Positions 8,903 through 17,746 of a stretch of 64,000 bases of DNA are shown one piece after another. Both the position numbers and the translations under genes were made by a program. Position 1 is the first letter of the stretch. Each line of letters starts with the position of its first letter. The notes beneath the pieces were generated by a model. The model did not search any database. It saw nothing but the letters and a program-made list of their open reading frames with translations, and was not told the DNA's origin. Where the stretch lies: assembly GCA_012514145.1 (NCBI GenBank), contig JAAZAV010000023.1, forward strand, positions 1 to 64,000. The letters are read 5' to 3'. The DNA is from Clostridiales bacterium (GTDB lineage: Bacteria > Bacillota > Clostridia > Oscillospirales > CAG-272).

Positions 8903-11065
8903 ATGCCAAACATCGTCATTGAAAACAAGATGCTGCGTCTTACCGTGTCGGAAGACGGCATTGCGAAGAGCCTCATCTGTCTTGCCACCGGCGAGGAGTG
9001 CCTGAAAGCCGACGAGGAGATATCGCTCTTCTCGGTGACCCAGGACAGACCATTCAACAACGAGGTCAAATTAGCCCATCCCAACAAGCGCACCACCTAT
9101 CAGGCGAACGCACTCCGTCTTGAGGGCAATCGCTTCATCGTCGGCTTCGAGATAGCGCCTTACGAGGCGGTTATCGAGATGAAGCTTGCCGACCGCTACC
9201 TCACCTTCACGCTGGTGGACTTCATCTGCCCGCCCGAGGCATACGGCGGACTCAGGATGACCCCGCCGCCGGTTGCCGAGCTGCGTCTGCTGCAGCTGCC
9301 GGTGAAGAATCGCAAATACTTCGGCGAGTGGCTGAACGTCAGCTGGGACGAGAAAGCCGGCGTCTGTGTGCTTGCCGCCTCCCCCTTTGCCCGCATCGAG
9401 TCGGAACGCCGGGTGGGCTGCCGCATCATGACCGCCGACGCTGTCCGCGGCATCAAGCTGAAGAACAATCCCGCCGCTCTGATCTGCGCGCCCGGCGACC
9501 GGATTCTTGACTGTATCGCCGACCTTGAGGAGGATTACGACCTGCCCCGCGGCGTGGAGAGCCGCCGCAGCGACTTAATCAACGCCTCCATCTACTGGAC
9601 AGCGGCAATAAATCTGGACAACGTCGACGAGCATATCGCCTACGCGAAGGCGGGCGGCTTCCGCATAATGGTCATCTACTACACCGCCATATGCAAGGAA
9701 ATCGGCAGTTACGGACTGAACGGCAACTACGACTACCGCCCCGATTACCCCAACGGCAAGGAGGATGTCATCGCGCTGGTCAATAAGATCAAGGCTGCCG
9801 GCATAATCCCGGGTCTCCACTTCCTTCAGACGCATATCGGCTTAAAGTCCCGCTATGTGGTGCCCCACGCCGACCACCGTCTTGGCAAGACCCGCATATT
9901 CACCCTTGCCAAGGCAATCGAGGAGGGCGACACCGAGCTGTTCGTGGAGCAGAACCCCGAGGACACCGTTATGGATGAACGCTGCCGCATTCTCCAGTTC
10001 GGCGGCGAGCTTATCTCCTACGAGAGCTATGTAACCGAATACCCCTACCGCTTCATAGGCTGTCAGCGCGGTGCCCTTTCCACCGAGCTCGAGGATCATC
10101 CCAAGGGTCAGATGGGCGGCATTCTGGACGTCTCCGAGTTCGGCGGCGGCAGCTGCTATGTCGACCAGAACACCGACCTTCAGGACGAGGTAGCCGAAAA
10201 GATAGCCGAAATTTTCAACTGCGGCTTCCGCACCGTCTACTTTGACGGCTCCGAGGGCACCAATATACCCTACGAAATTCACGTTCCCAATGCCCAGTAC
10301 CGCGTCTGGAAGAAGCTGACTCCGGCTACTCTCTTCACCGAGGGCGCTGCAAAGGCTCACTTCAGCTGGCACTTCCTCAGCGGCGGCAACGCCTTCGACG
10401 TCTTCGGCCCGGCGGTCTTCAAGGAGAAGATTGACCAGTATCCCGCCGAGGAGGCGCCCCGCATGCGTCAGGACTTCACCCGTCTCAACTTCGGTTGGTG
10501 GGGCTACTGGGCGCCCGGAGGATGGGGACCCACGGGTATTCAGGCCGATATGTACGAGTACGGCACCAGCCGCGCTGCCGGCTGGGACTGCCCGATTACC
10601 GTTCAGACCAGAATGGACAACTTCAAGATTCACCCGAGAACGGCAGACATTTTTGAAGTCATACGCCGCTGGGAGGATGTACGCGCCAGGAAGTGGCTCA
10701 CGGCCGAGCAGAAGCTGATGCTGCGAGAGCTGGGTCAGGAACATCATCTTCTCATAAACGAGAAGGGCGAGTATGAGATTGTACCCATCGCCATGGCTGC
10801 CGTTCCCGACGAGACCACACTGCGCGCCTTTGTGTTCGAGCGCAACGGCGAAGCGTGGGCAGCCTACTGGCATCCCACCGGAGAGGGCACACTAAAGCTG
10901 AATATCCCCGCCGCCGCTCTCATGGACGAGTTGAATACGGGCGAGACGGTGCTTGACGCAGTTGACGGCGCGGTGACCCTGCCCGCCTGCAAGCGCCGCT
11001 ACATCCGCACCAAGCTCACCGCCGCAGAACTTGCCGCAGCCTTCGCGGGCGCTGTGGTCGAGTAA
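8903..11065 (+). CDS. Large glycoside hydrolase-like protein of unassigned family
   Basis: A 720-residue protein without signal peptide. The first ~220 residues are strand-rich, like the beta-sandwich of many glycosidases. From about residue 225 (INASIYWTAAINLDN) there is an apparent TIM barrel with GFRIMVIYY, IIPGLHFLQTHIG and a strand end carrying YFDGSEG, whose Asp or Glu are candidate catalytic residues. A smaller C-terminal beta domain follows (about 620-720). I do not recognise a CAZy family. The start is the ATG at 8903, with AAGGAGCAGG just before; the frame stays open upstream to 8798 but only across the promoter. GH89 follows in the same direction, and the SBP operon is divergent. 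Cytoplasmic oligosaccharide hydrolysis is an inference from fold and context. Confidence 0.65.
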   Translation: MPNIVIENKMLRLTVSEDGIAKSLICLATGEECLKADEEISLFSVTQDRPFNNEVKLAHPNKRTTYQANALRLEGNRFIVGFEIAPYEAVIEMKLADRYLTFTLVDFICPPEAYGGLRMTPPPVAELRLLQLPVKNRKYFGEWLNVSWDEKAGVCVLAASPFARIESERRVGCRIMTADAVRGIKLKNNPAALICAPGDRILDCIADLEEDYDLPRGVESRRSDLINASIYWTAAINLDNVDEHIAYAKAGGFRIMVIYYTAICKEIGSYGLNGNYDYRPDYPNGKEDVIALVNKIKAAGIIPGLHFLQTHIGLKSRYVVPHADHRLGKTRIFTLAKAIEEGDTELFVEQNPEDTVMDERCRILQFGGELISYESYVTEYPYRFIGCQRGALSTELEDHPKGQMGGILDVSEFGGGSCYVDQNTDLQDEVAEKIAEIFNCGFRTVYFDGSEGTNIPYEIHVPNAQYRVWKKLTPATLFTEGAAKAHFSWHFLSGGNAFDVFGPAVFKEKIDQYPAEEAPRMRQDFTRLNFGWWGYWAPGGWGPTGIQADMYEYGTSRAAGWDCPITVQTRMDNFKIHPRTADIFEVIRRWEDVRARKWLTAEQKLMLRELGQEHHLLINEKGEYEIVPIAMAAVPDETTLRAFVFERNGEAWAAYWHPTGEGTLKLNIPAAALMDELNTGETVLDAVDGAVTLPACKRRYIRTKLTAAELAAAFAGAVVE

Positions 11066-11124
11066 GCGTGTAAGCTGAAGAAACGCCCCGATTCGGGCAT
11101 TAAACTGACGAATAAGTGACTGAA

Positions 11125-11160
11125 GCGGCGCCCGTGTATTAAATCTTATACGGGCGCCGC
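11125..11160 (+). other. Intercistronic hairpin without U-tract
   Basis: A 14-bp GC-rich stem (arms starting GCGGCGCCCG and ending CGGGCGCCGC) lies between the glycosidase-like gene and GH89. No T-run follows. It may be an attenuating or RNA-stabilising structure within one transcript rather than a true terminator. Confidence 0.55.
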
Positions 11161-11185
11161 GCAATTCTGTCCGGGAGGAATGACA

Positions 11186-13597
11186 ATGTTAAAAATACTG
11201 CTGCCATCGGGCGGCGAAATCGCCTATAAACGCGCCGGAGAAGCCTTCCGCGATATGTGGCAGGCGGTCACCGGAAGCCTTACCGAGCTGCTCTGCGAGA
11301 GCGAATATTCGGGAGAGGGAGACGACCTGGTACTCATCGGCAGCGACGCGGTGAACGACCGCACCGCCTCGCTTTTTGCCCGGGATATCATTGAAAGCCT
11401 GGGCATACGCTACGGCACAGACGACTACGCCATCCGTTCCGCCCGGTGCGGCGACGTCACCTGTCTCGTGTTGGCGGGCGGACGGGGACGCAGTACCCTC
11501 TACGCCGTTTACGACTATTTCGAGCGGGCGGCGGGCTGCCGCTACTTCTGGGACGGCGATGTAATACCGCATCACGATACATTGCCCCTTGCCGGGTTTG
11601 ATGTGTGCGAGAAGCCTCGGTTCGAATACCGCGGACTGCGCTACTTCGCCCACCGCGGACTGCACCGTTTCCAGGCGGAACACTGGTCGCTTGCCGACTG
11701 GAAGAGGGAAATCGACTGGATGGTGAAGCGCCGCCTCAACTACTTCATGCTGCGCATCGGTATGGACGACGTGTTCCAGCGCGCCTTCCCCGATGTCGTG
11801 GACTACCCGTCCGCCTCGAAGAAACTGCCCGAGGCAACCGCCGGGTACGACGACCGCTCCCTCTTCTGGCCGCTTGAATACCGGAGCACGCTGCGCAAAA
11901 AGCTGCTTGAATACGCCAGAGAGCGGGATATAATGCACTCCGAGGACTGCGGCACCATGACCCACTGGTACTGCCGCACGCCGATACAGTTCCTCGAGAA
12001 AAAGAAGCCCGTCCTGCTCTCACAGACCAGCGGCGGCTACTCCGAGCAGACCGGACTTGTATGGGATCCGCGGATAAAAGAAAATCTTGACAATTATCTG
12101 AAAATAACTGATGTCTACGCCAATTATTACGGCACTCCTCAGCTTTTTCATACCATCGGACTTGCCGAGCGGAACATCTCCGCCGACCGCCGGGAGAATC
12201 TGAAGATAAAACTCTTTACCTACCGCCGCATACTGCAGAATATCCGCGAGAAATACCCCCAGAGCAAGATGCTAATCGCCGCCTGGGACTTCATCGGTTG
12301 GTGGCGCAAGGAGGAAATTCAGCAGCTGATAAACGAGCTTGACCCGCAGCGCACCATCATTCTCGACTACATGTGCGAGCACGACGACCCGGAGCAGGCG
12401 TTTTTGAGCTGGGGCGTGGTGGGTAAATTCCCCTGGATTATAGGCATGTTCCACGCATACGAGTCGGAGAGCGACATACGCGGCCCCTACGACCGCACGA
12501 AGGAGCGGCTGAAGATCGCAGACGCCGACCCCATGTGCAAGGGTATGGTTATGTGGCCGGAGCTGAGCCACAGCGACACGCTGGCGCTGGAGTACCTGGC
12601 GCGCAACAGCTGGCGACCGGAGGAGGATACCCTGACCATTGAGACGCTTGCCGGGAACTTTGTGACCTCCCGATACCCCGCAGAAGACGTTCCGCTGATG
12701 AACGATATATGGCAGACCTATCTGCCCATGGTGAAGTTAGTGGAGTGGGGACACTACAGCCGCCGCACTCCCGACGACCCGGATTACGTCAAATACTGTC
12801 ACAACTGGTGGGACAATCGGGTATTCCTCTACGACATGCTGGGCGTGGGCTGCATACAGAAGCTGAGGGACAGCGACATGCTGCGCTGGGATTACCTGCT
12901 TGGCAGAGTGAGAGAAGAAGGCTGTGCCGAACGGGGCGCGGCGATACTCGCAAAGTTAGCCGGACGGGCGAAGGGCTGCGGTGCCGACGGATGTAATCAG
13001 TTCCTGCGCCGCGATATGTATGATATCGCCATCTCGATTATCGGCCGGCTGTCTCACTGGGGGATCATGCGTCTCTGCCTGCTGCGCAGCCGCTTTGAAA
13101 AGAGTGAAACCAGTCTCGGCGGAGAGATGATAAGCCTTGTTGCGGCGCTTAGAGAGCTGGCGGAGCTGCTCTGCGGCATTGTATGCGGGCACGAGGATTA
13201 CTCCATGTACGCCACGCTTAAGGGCATGGACGAGGTGTCTCCGGTCAGCGCCCGGTTTGAGGAGACGCTGAAGCAGAACCTTGTCAACGGCTACTGCCGC
13301 CAGGCCTGTTCCGAAGCTTACCGCTATCTCTTCCTCGACGAGCAGAGGGTTTACTTCGACTGGGTAGAGGAGAATGTCCGCGCCGGCATGCAGGTATTGG
13401 CCGGAAGTGAGCCTCAGCCCTGGACTGCCGATTTCGGCGCGAAGAAGCGCGAGCTGTTCGAGGACTTCATGGCGCGTCCCCTTGCAGAAATGGCGTGCGC
13501 TGTCAGGACATGCGGCGAAACGGCATCTGACAAATCCTGCGATTACGCCGACTGCTGCGAAAAGGCTGCGGCGCTTGTCAGCCGTCTCGGTCTTTAA
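11186..13597 (+). CDS. Alpha-N-acetylglucosaminidase, GH89 (NAGLU-like)
   Basis: An 803-residue enzyme predicted to release terminal alpha-linked GlcNAc, a residue of gastric-type mucin O-glycans and heparan. The N-terminal NAGLU domain carries AGGRGRSTLYAVYDYFER near residue 95. The TIM barrel starts at about residue 140 with RFEYRGLRYF and WKREIDWMVKRRLNYF, the pattern of human NAGLU. By alignment from memory the two catalytic glutamates are about E328 (GLAERN) and E459 (MWPELSHS, equivalent to the human APEGISQN region). A helical C-terminal domain follows. No signal peptide is present, so it should act in the cytoplasm, unlike many secreted bacterial GH89 enzymes. The ATG at 11186 has GGAGG 8 bases upstream; an ATG at 11180 is too close to it. 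Confidence 0.85.
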   Translation: MLKILLPSGGEIAYKRAGEAFRDMWQAVTGSLTELLCESEYSGEGDDLVLIGSDAVNDRTASLFARDIIESLGIRYGTDDYAIRSARCGDVTCLVLAGGRGRSTLYAVYDYFERAAGCRYFWDGDVIPHHDTLPLAGFDVCEKPRFEYRGLRYFAHRGLHRFQAEHWSLADWKREIDWMVKRRLNYFMLRIGMDDVFQRAFPDVVDYPSASKKLPEATAGYDDRSLFWPLEYRSTLRKKLLEYARERDIMHSEDCGTMTHWYCRTPIQFLEKKKPVLLSQTSGGYSEQTGLVWDPRIKENLDNYLKITDVYANYYGTPQLFHTIGLAERNISADRRENLKIKLFTYRRILQNIREKYPQSKMLIAAWDFIGWWRKEEIQQLINELDPQRTIILDYMCEHDDPEQAFLSWGVVGKFPWIIGMFHAYESESDIRGPYDRTKERLKIADADPMCKGMVMWPELSHSDTLALEYLARNSWRPEEDTLTIETLAGNFVTSRYPAEDVPLMNDIWQTYLPMVKLVEWGHYSRRTPDDPDYVKYCHNWWDNRVFLYDMLGVGCIQKLRDSDMLRWDYLLGRVREEGCAERGAAILAKLAGRAKGCGADGCNQFLRRDMYDIAISIIGRLSHWGIMRLCLLRSRFEKSETSLGGEMISLVAALRELAELLCGIVCGHEDYSMYATLKGMDEVSPVSARFEETLKQNLVNGYCRQACSEAYRYLFLDEQRVYFDWVEENVRAGMQVLAGSEPQPWTADFGAKKRELFEDFMARPLAEMACAVRTCGETASDKSCDYADCCEKAAALVSRLGL

Positions 13598-13617
13598 TGT
13601 AAGAATATCTGTAAATT

Positions 13618-13658
13618 ACATCCCCGTCTCCGATTCACTCGGAGACGGGGATGTGATT
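13618..13658. terminator. Bidirectional terminator, GH89 versus kinase gene
   Basis: A perfect 16-bp stem (13618-13633 with 13639-13654) and 5-nt loop, followed by a short T-run, lies between convergent genes. Confidence 0.85.
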
Positions 13659-13675
13659 TTGTCGATGTGTTCACG

Positions 13676-14887
13676 CTATTTTCCCGTGCCCACGCCGTCG
13701 GCGGTACCGCAGAAGGTTAACTCGTATTTACCTTCCAGCGCCGGGAATTCCCTGAGATAAGCCCTTTTGAGAGAGTCGGCAATGCTCTCGGTATACGCCG
13801 GGTCGGCTATGGCTATACAGCTTCCCTTGAAGCCCGCCCCCGAGAAGCGGCCGCCGTATATGCCCTCGGTGTTTGCCATCAGCTCGCAAAGGTATCTAAG
13901 CTCCGGCGAGCCGGTCTCCCAGCTAACCATGGAGGAACGGGCGCTTTGATTCATGAGCATTCCGAAGGCGGCAAGGTCTCCCCTGCGCCATGCCTCAACA
14001 CCCGCCTCGACCCGCTCCGACTCGCTGTAATAGTGCTCGGCTCTCCGCCGCCAGCTGCCGGGGAGTTTTTCGCCGTAATGTTCGAATATCTCGCGGGGTA
14101 CGTTCCGCAGAAACGCCTCGTCAAACTTTCCGTATTCCACACCCGCCCAGGCCTGCAGGGCGTATGCCGCCGACTTCGCCTCATCCACCCGCATGTTATA
14201 ACGGGAGCCGACAAGCGAACGCTCCACGCCCGAGAAGATCACCGCCAGGGTGTAATCGGGCATATCGACGGGCGGGGCGATGTTCTCGTAACTGTCGTCC
14301 AGCATATCCATATATAGCAGGTGTTCGGCGCGGCAGAAGACCTCGCAGGACTGATCCAGCTTGCCGCAGGCGACGCCCACATAGCTGTTCTCCGCCTCCC
14401 GGGCTATGGTGATAAGCTCCCGGTCGCCGAGAGCTATGCCGCCGGTTACGCCTGTCGGAGACTCCCTGCCCTGGGCGGCACAGAGGGCGTTGAGGAAGGA
14501 TATAATCACCGCCGCCGAGCTTGAAAGCCCGCCGATGGGCAGTTCGCCGTCGATAAGCACGTCTATGCCGGTGTGAAGCTCATACCGCTTCCCCAGTGAA
14601 AGAACAGCGCCGCGCAGATGGTCAGCCCAGTCGCCAACGCGGATGGACGGGATATCATTAAGGGAAAACTCCGCCTGGGTGTCGAACTGGCGGGAGACGA
14701 TGGCAAATCCGCCGTCCTCCCGTCTGCGCCAGGTGCAGTATATGCCTTTGTCTATGGCAAAGCCGGTGATTTTTCCCTGCTGATGATCGATATGGGCGCC
14801 TAAGGGACATACCCGGTAGGGTGTGAAGGTCTCGCCGTCGGGCGCGGCGCCCCGAAAGGCGGTTTCAAAAAGTTCGCGGTTTTTCAT
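13676..14887 (-). CDS. GHMP sugar kinase, galacturonokinase-like
   Basis: A 403-residue GHMP-family kinase. Motif 1 (residues 23-38) is PYRVCPLGAHIDHQ rather than the galactokinase form with GEHTDYN. CPLGAHIDHQ is the form I remember from plant galacturonokinase. Motif 2, the ATP loop GGLSSSAA, is at 119-126; the catalytic Asp is in GKLDQS (D178); motif 3 is FSGAGFKGSC. The stretch RRAEHYYSESERVEAGVEAW also mirrors the plant enzyme. A likely reaction is ATP-dependent 1-phosphorylation of D-galacturonate or a related hexose. AGGAG precedes the ATG, and the stop is TAG. It is a single leftward gene, divergent from the GH130-like operon. Galactokinase is the main alternative. Confidence 0.78.
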   Translation of the reverse strand: MKNRELFETAFRGAAPDGETFTPYRVCPLGAHIDHQQGKITGFAIDKGIYCTWRRREDGGFAIVSRQFDTQAEFSLNDIPSIRVGDWADHLRGAVLSLGKRYELHTGIDVLIDGELPIGGLSSSAAVIISFLNALCAAQGRESPTGVTGGIALGDRELITIAREAENSYVGVACGKLDQSCEVFCRAEHLLYMDMLDDSYENIAPPVDMPDYTLAVIFSGVERSLVGSRYNMRVDEAKSAAYALQAWAGVEYGKFDEAFLRNVPREIFEHYGEKLPGSWRRRAEHYYSESERVEAGVEAWRRGDLAAFGMLMNQSARSSMVSWETGSPELRYLCELMANTEGIYGGRFSGAGFKGSCIAIADPAYTESIADSLKRAYLREFPALEGKYELTFCGTADGVGTGK

Positions 14888-14977
14888 GATTTCTCCTGAT
14901 ACTGCATATTTAATATGTTTGACACTATTTTAGCCTGCGGCGGCGTCTCTGTCAAGGGCAACTTTCATAAACCGCCG

Positions 14978-15007
14978 TTGACAGAAGCCTTTGCGGTGAG
15001 ATATAAT
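14978..15007 (+). promoter_or_regulatory. Sigma-A promoter of the GH130-like / SBP / Gfo-Idh operon
   Basis: TTGACA (14978-14983), an 18-nt spacer and TATAAT (15002-15007). The core CCGTTGACAGAAGC is identical to that of the promoter at 41923. Confidence 0.75.
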
Positions 15008-15045
15008 CAGACCATAAGAATCGAATTTCGAAATGAGGTAAAAAT

Positions 15046-16200
15046 ATGTCCGGGCAAAAGACAAATACGGGCAGCGGCATATTCGACTGGCAGTTCGAGC
15101 GCCCAGACAGGCGTTACGGCTACAACGCCGATACACAGTGGGGCGGCTTCTCGAGAGACGCCGAACTGCGTTCCCGCCCGGCTCCGGAATGGGCGCTTTT
15201 GCCCTTTGAGAAATACGGAGGGAATCCCGTGTTTGCCCCCGACAAGGAGAGCTGGGACTGCGGGCGCTATGGCGGCGGCGTGCACAACGGCGCGCTGGTC
15301 AAGCGCGGCGGCGAGATATATTACATATACCGGGGTGAGTTCCGCACTCCGGACGACGACAGACTGGCGGCTCAGCGCGCCACCGGCATAAACTATCACT
15401 GCGACATCGGCACGGCGGTGCTGCGGCGAAAGACCATTGCCGACGGCGAAAAAATGTATTTCGAGCGGGTCGCCGGCCCCTTCTTCCGTCACGGAGAGGA
15501 CTTTATATACAGCTTCGAGGACGTCTGCTGTGTGGACGCCGGTGAATCTGTGTCACATCCCCGCTACTGCATCTACCTCAACCGCTGGGATTGGGCGCGT
15601 ATGAACGACCCGTCGGTGAGCGGCATCATCTGCTGTACCTCGGACGACCTGATACACTGGGAGAATCACGGTCTGCTCTTCCCGGACGCCGGGAGAATCC
15701 ACCGGAACCCCTGTGTGCTGCAGGACGCCGATAACCGACCGGTGAAGGACATGTCGGGACGTTATGTCATGTATATAAACAACGGACTTATCGCCTTCTC
15801 CCATGACCTTATGCACTGGGAATCGGAGGAGACCGGATACGACTGGCCGGGCGGAGAGGGCTGCTTCGCCCTGAGCCGCGGCGAGGATATCATACTGTTC
15901 ACAGGCGGCAATCACTCGGGGCATTTCTACGCGGTGGGCGAGGTGCTCTTCTCCCGTGAGAACCCGAAAAAGCCGCTGGATTATCTGCAGAACCCGGCGC
16001 TCACCGCAGACCCCGCTATACCCTGGGAAGACGGACGGCTTGCCGACCCGCCTCACGATTACTGCTCGGAGTTTTCCGACACCATATTCTTCACCGGCAT
16101 TACAAGGTCAGGCGACCGGCTTTATGTCAGCTACGGGGGCAGCGAATACTACACCTGCCTCGCCACAATAAAATATAACGAAAAGGAGACAGAAAAATGA
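15046..16200 (+). CDS. GH130-like five-bladed propeller glycosidase or phosphorylase
   Basis: A 384-residue cytoplasmic protein with the repeated Asp-rich blades of five-bladed beta-propeller enzymes. Blade motifs visible include GGGVHNGALVKRGGEIYYIYRG, SDDLIHWE, SHDLMHWES and the C-terminal block FTGITRSGDRLYVSYGGSE--TCLATI. That last block is typical of GH130 (mannoside phosphorylases and hydrolases, DUF377-like). Whether this one is a phosphorylase or a hydrolase, and on which linkage, cannot be told from sequence alone. Its stop codon overlaps the ATG of the next SBP gene (ATGA), so the two are translationally coupled. It heads an operon with an SBP and a Gfo/Idh oxidoreductase, consistent with import and breakdown of one glycan. 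GH43 or GH32 are alternatives. Confidence 0.72.
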   Translation: MSGQKTNTGSGIFDWQFERPDRRYGYNADTQWGGFSRDAELRSRPAPEWALLPFEKYGGNPVFAPDKESWDCGRYGGGVHNGALVKRGGEIYYIYRGEFRTPDDDRLAAQRATGINYHCDIGTAVLRRKTIADGEKMYFERVAGPFFRHGEDFIYSFEDVCCVDAGESVSHPRYCIYLNRWDWARMNDPSVSGIICCTSDDLIHWENHGLLFPDAGRIHRNPCVLQDADNRPVKDMSGRYVMYINNGLIAFSHDLMHWESEETGYDWPGGEGCFALSRGEDIILFTGGNHSGHFYAVGEVLFSRENPKKPLDYLQNPALTADPAIPWEDGRLADPPHDYCSEFSDTIFFTGITRSGDRLYVSYGGSEYYTCLATIKYNEKETEK

Positions 16201-17699
16201 AATACGGAAAAATTATTGCCGCATTCCTTGCGGCGGCGCTGCTGCTCTCGTTTGTCCTGACAGCCTGTTCGGGCGGAGGCGGGGAGAACGCCGAAGTTAC
16301 CGCTGCCGCTGCTGATGCGACAGAGACGAATACCGAACCCGCCGAGACCGAGCCCGAACTTGCCGTTCCCGACCTGCCGGACAACGACTTCGGCGGCAAG
16401 GTGTTCAGCGTACTGACCTGGTCCCGGGCTGACACAAAGGTGCAGGACGACTTCATAGCCGAGGAACTGGACGGCGAGCCGCTGAACGACGCGGTTTATC
16501 AGCGCAACTCCACAATTAAGGAGCGGTATAATTTCGAGATAGCCTGTATCGAGGAGACCCGCGCCAACTTCCAGAACACCGCGACCAAAGGCATACTCTC
16601 GGGCGACGACCTGTATGCGGTGATCAACGGCGGCGTCAGTACCGCCTGTACGGTGCTGGCGAGGAGCGGCTATATATTCGACCTCAACTCTCTGAACTAC
16701 ATCGACCTGGAAAATCGCTGGTGGGATCAGCGCTGCAACAGCGACCTTTCGGTCGGCGGCAGGCGGTATATCGGCATGGGCGACATCTGCACCATGGACA
16801 ACAGCCAGACCTGGGCGTTCATCTTCAACCGCAAGCTGGCGGAGGATTTCTCTCTGGGCGATATGTATAAATTGGTATATGACGGCGGCTGGACGCTTGA
16901 CGCAATGTACGGCATGATGCAGAAGTCGGCTGCCGACCTGAACGGCGACGGCGTATTTGACCAGCTCGACCGCTGGGGGCTGATGACCGAGAACTATAAT
17001 TACTACATGCAGTTCTTGGGCGCGGGCGAGCTGGTGGCGAAGAAGGACAAGGACGACATGCCCTATCTCACCTTGAACAGCCCCCGCGTGTCGAGTGTGC
17101 TTGAAAAGGTGTATGACATATACCACGGCTCGGCGGGCAGCGCCTTCATCGCCGAGAACTGGATGTTCTTAGCCTCCTCCTCTGTCTGGACCGAATATAT
17201 CATCCCCATGTTCGCCGACGACCGCGCCCTGTTCTACTTCACGGGAATCGGCAACACCTTCAAGCACCTGCGCGACATGGAGAGCGAGTTCGGCATCATT
17301 CCCACCCCGAAATACGATGAGGCTCAGGAGGAATACTACAACGGCATCTCGGCGAGCTGGGCTACCTGCGTGGTCATTCCCGTCACCTGTCAGGCGCCGG
17401 ATGACAGCGCCTTCTTCCTTGAGGCGCTTTGCTGTGAGAGCCTGAACACGGTCACTCCCGCATACTTTGATATAATCTTCGAGGGCAAAGCCGTGCGCGA
17501 CACCGAATCTATCGCAATGGTTGATCTTATACTCAGCACCCGTATCTTCGACATAGGCTACCTTAACAACTGGGGCGGCGTGACGAGTCTCTTCACCGAG
17601 ACGGTCAAAGCCTCATCCTTCGACTTCGCCTCGCGCTACGCATCACTGGAAAGCAAAATACAGGCGGCGCTTGAGGAAGAATACGGTGCACAGTCGTAA
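16197..17699 (+). CDS. Extracellular solute-binding lipoprotein, paralog 4
   Basis: A 500-residue SBP lipoprotein. The signal peptide ends LTAC with Cys at about residue 24; the linker is rich in Ala, Thr and Glu. Family blocks are an NDFGG strand, NDAVYQRN, WWDQ with SVGGRRY, a perfect DLNGDG loop near residue 247, FGIIPTPKYDEAQ and NNWGG. It is second in an operon, overlapping the GH130-like gene by four bases and 41 bases before the Gfo/Idh gene. Because of the tight coupling to a glycosidase, this copy gives the best hint that the family binds oligosaccharides. Confidence 0.9.
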   Translation: MKYGKIIAAFLAAALLLSFVLTACSGGGGENAEVTAAAADATETNTEPAETEPELAVPDLPDNDFGGKVFSVLTWSRADTKVQDDFIAEELDGEPLNDAVYQRNSTIKERYNFEIACIEETRANFQNTATKGILSGDDLYAVINGGVSTACTVLARSGYIFDLNSLNYIDLENRWWDQRCNSDLSVGGRRYIGMGDICTMDNSQTWAFIFNRKLAEDFSLGDMYKLVYDGGWTLDAMYGMMQKSAADLNGDGVFDQLDRWGLMTENYNYYMQFLGAGELVAKKDKDDMPYLTLNSPRVSSVLEKVYDIYHGSAGSAFIAENWMFLASSSVWTEYIIPMFADDRALFYFTGIGNTFKHLRDMESEFGIIPTPKYDEAQEEYYNGISASWATCVVIPVTCQAPDDSAFFLEALCCESLNTVTPAYFDIIFEGKAVRDTESIAMVDLILSTRIFDIGYLNNWGGVTSLFTETVKASSFDFASRYASLESKIQAALEEEYGAQS

Positions 17700-17746
17700 T
17701 ATATCATAAAGGAAACGGAACACACCGATAACGGGAGGAAATGACA

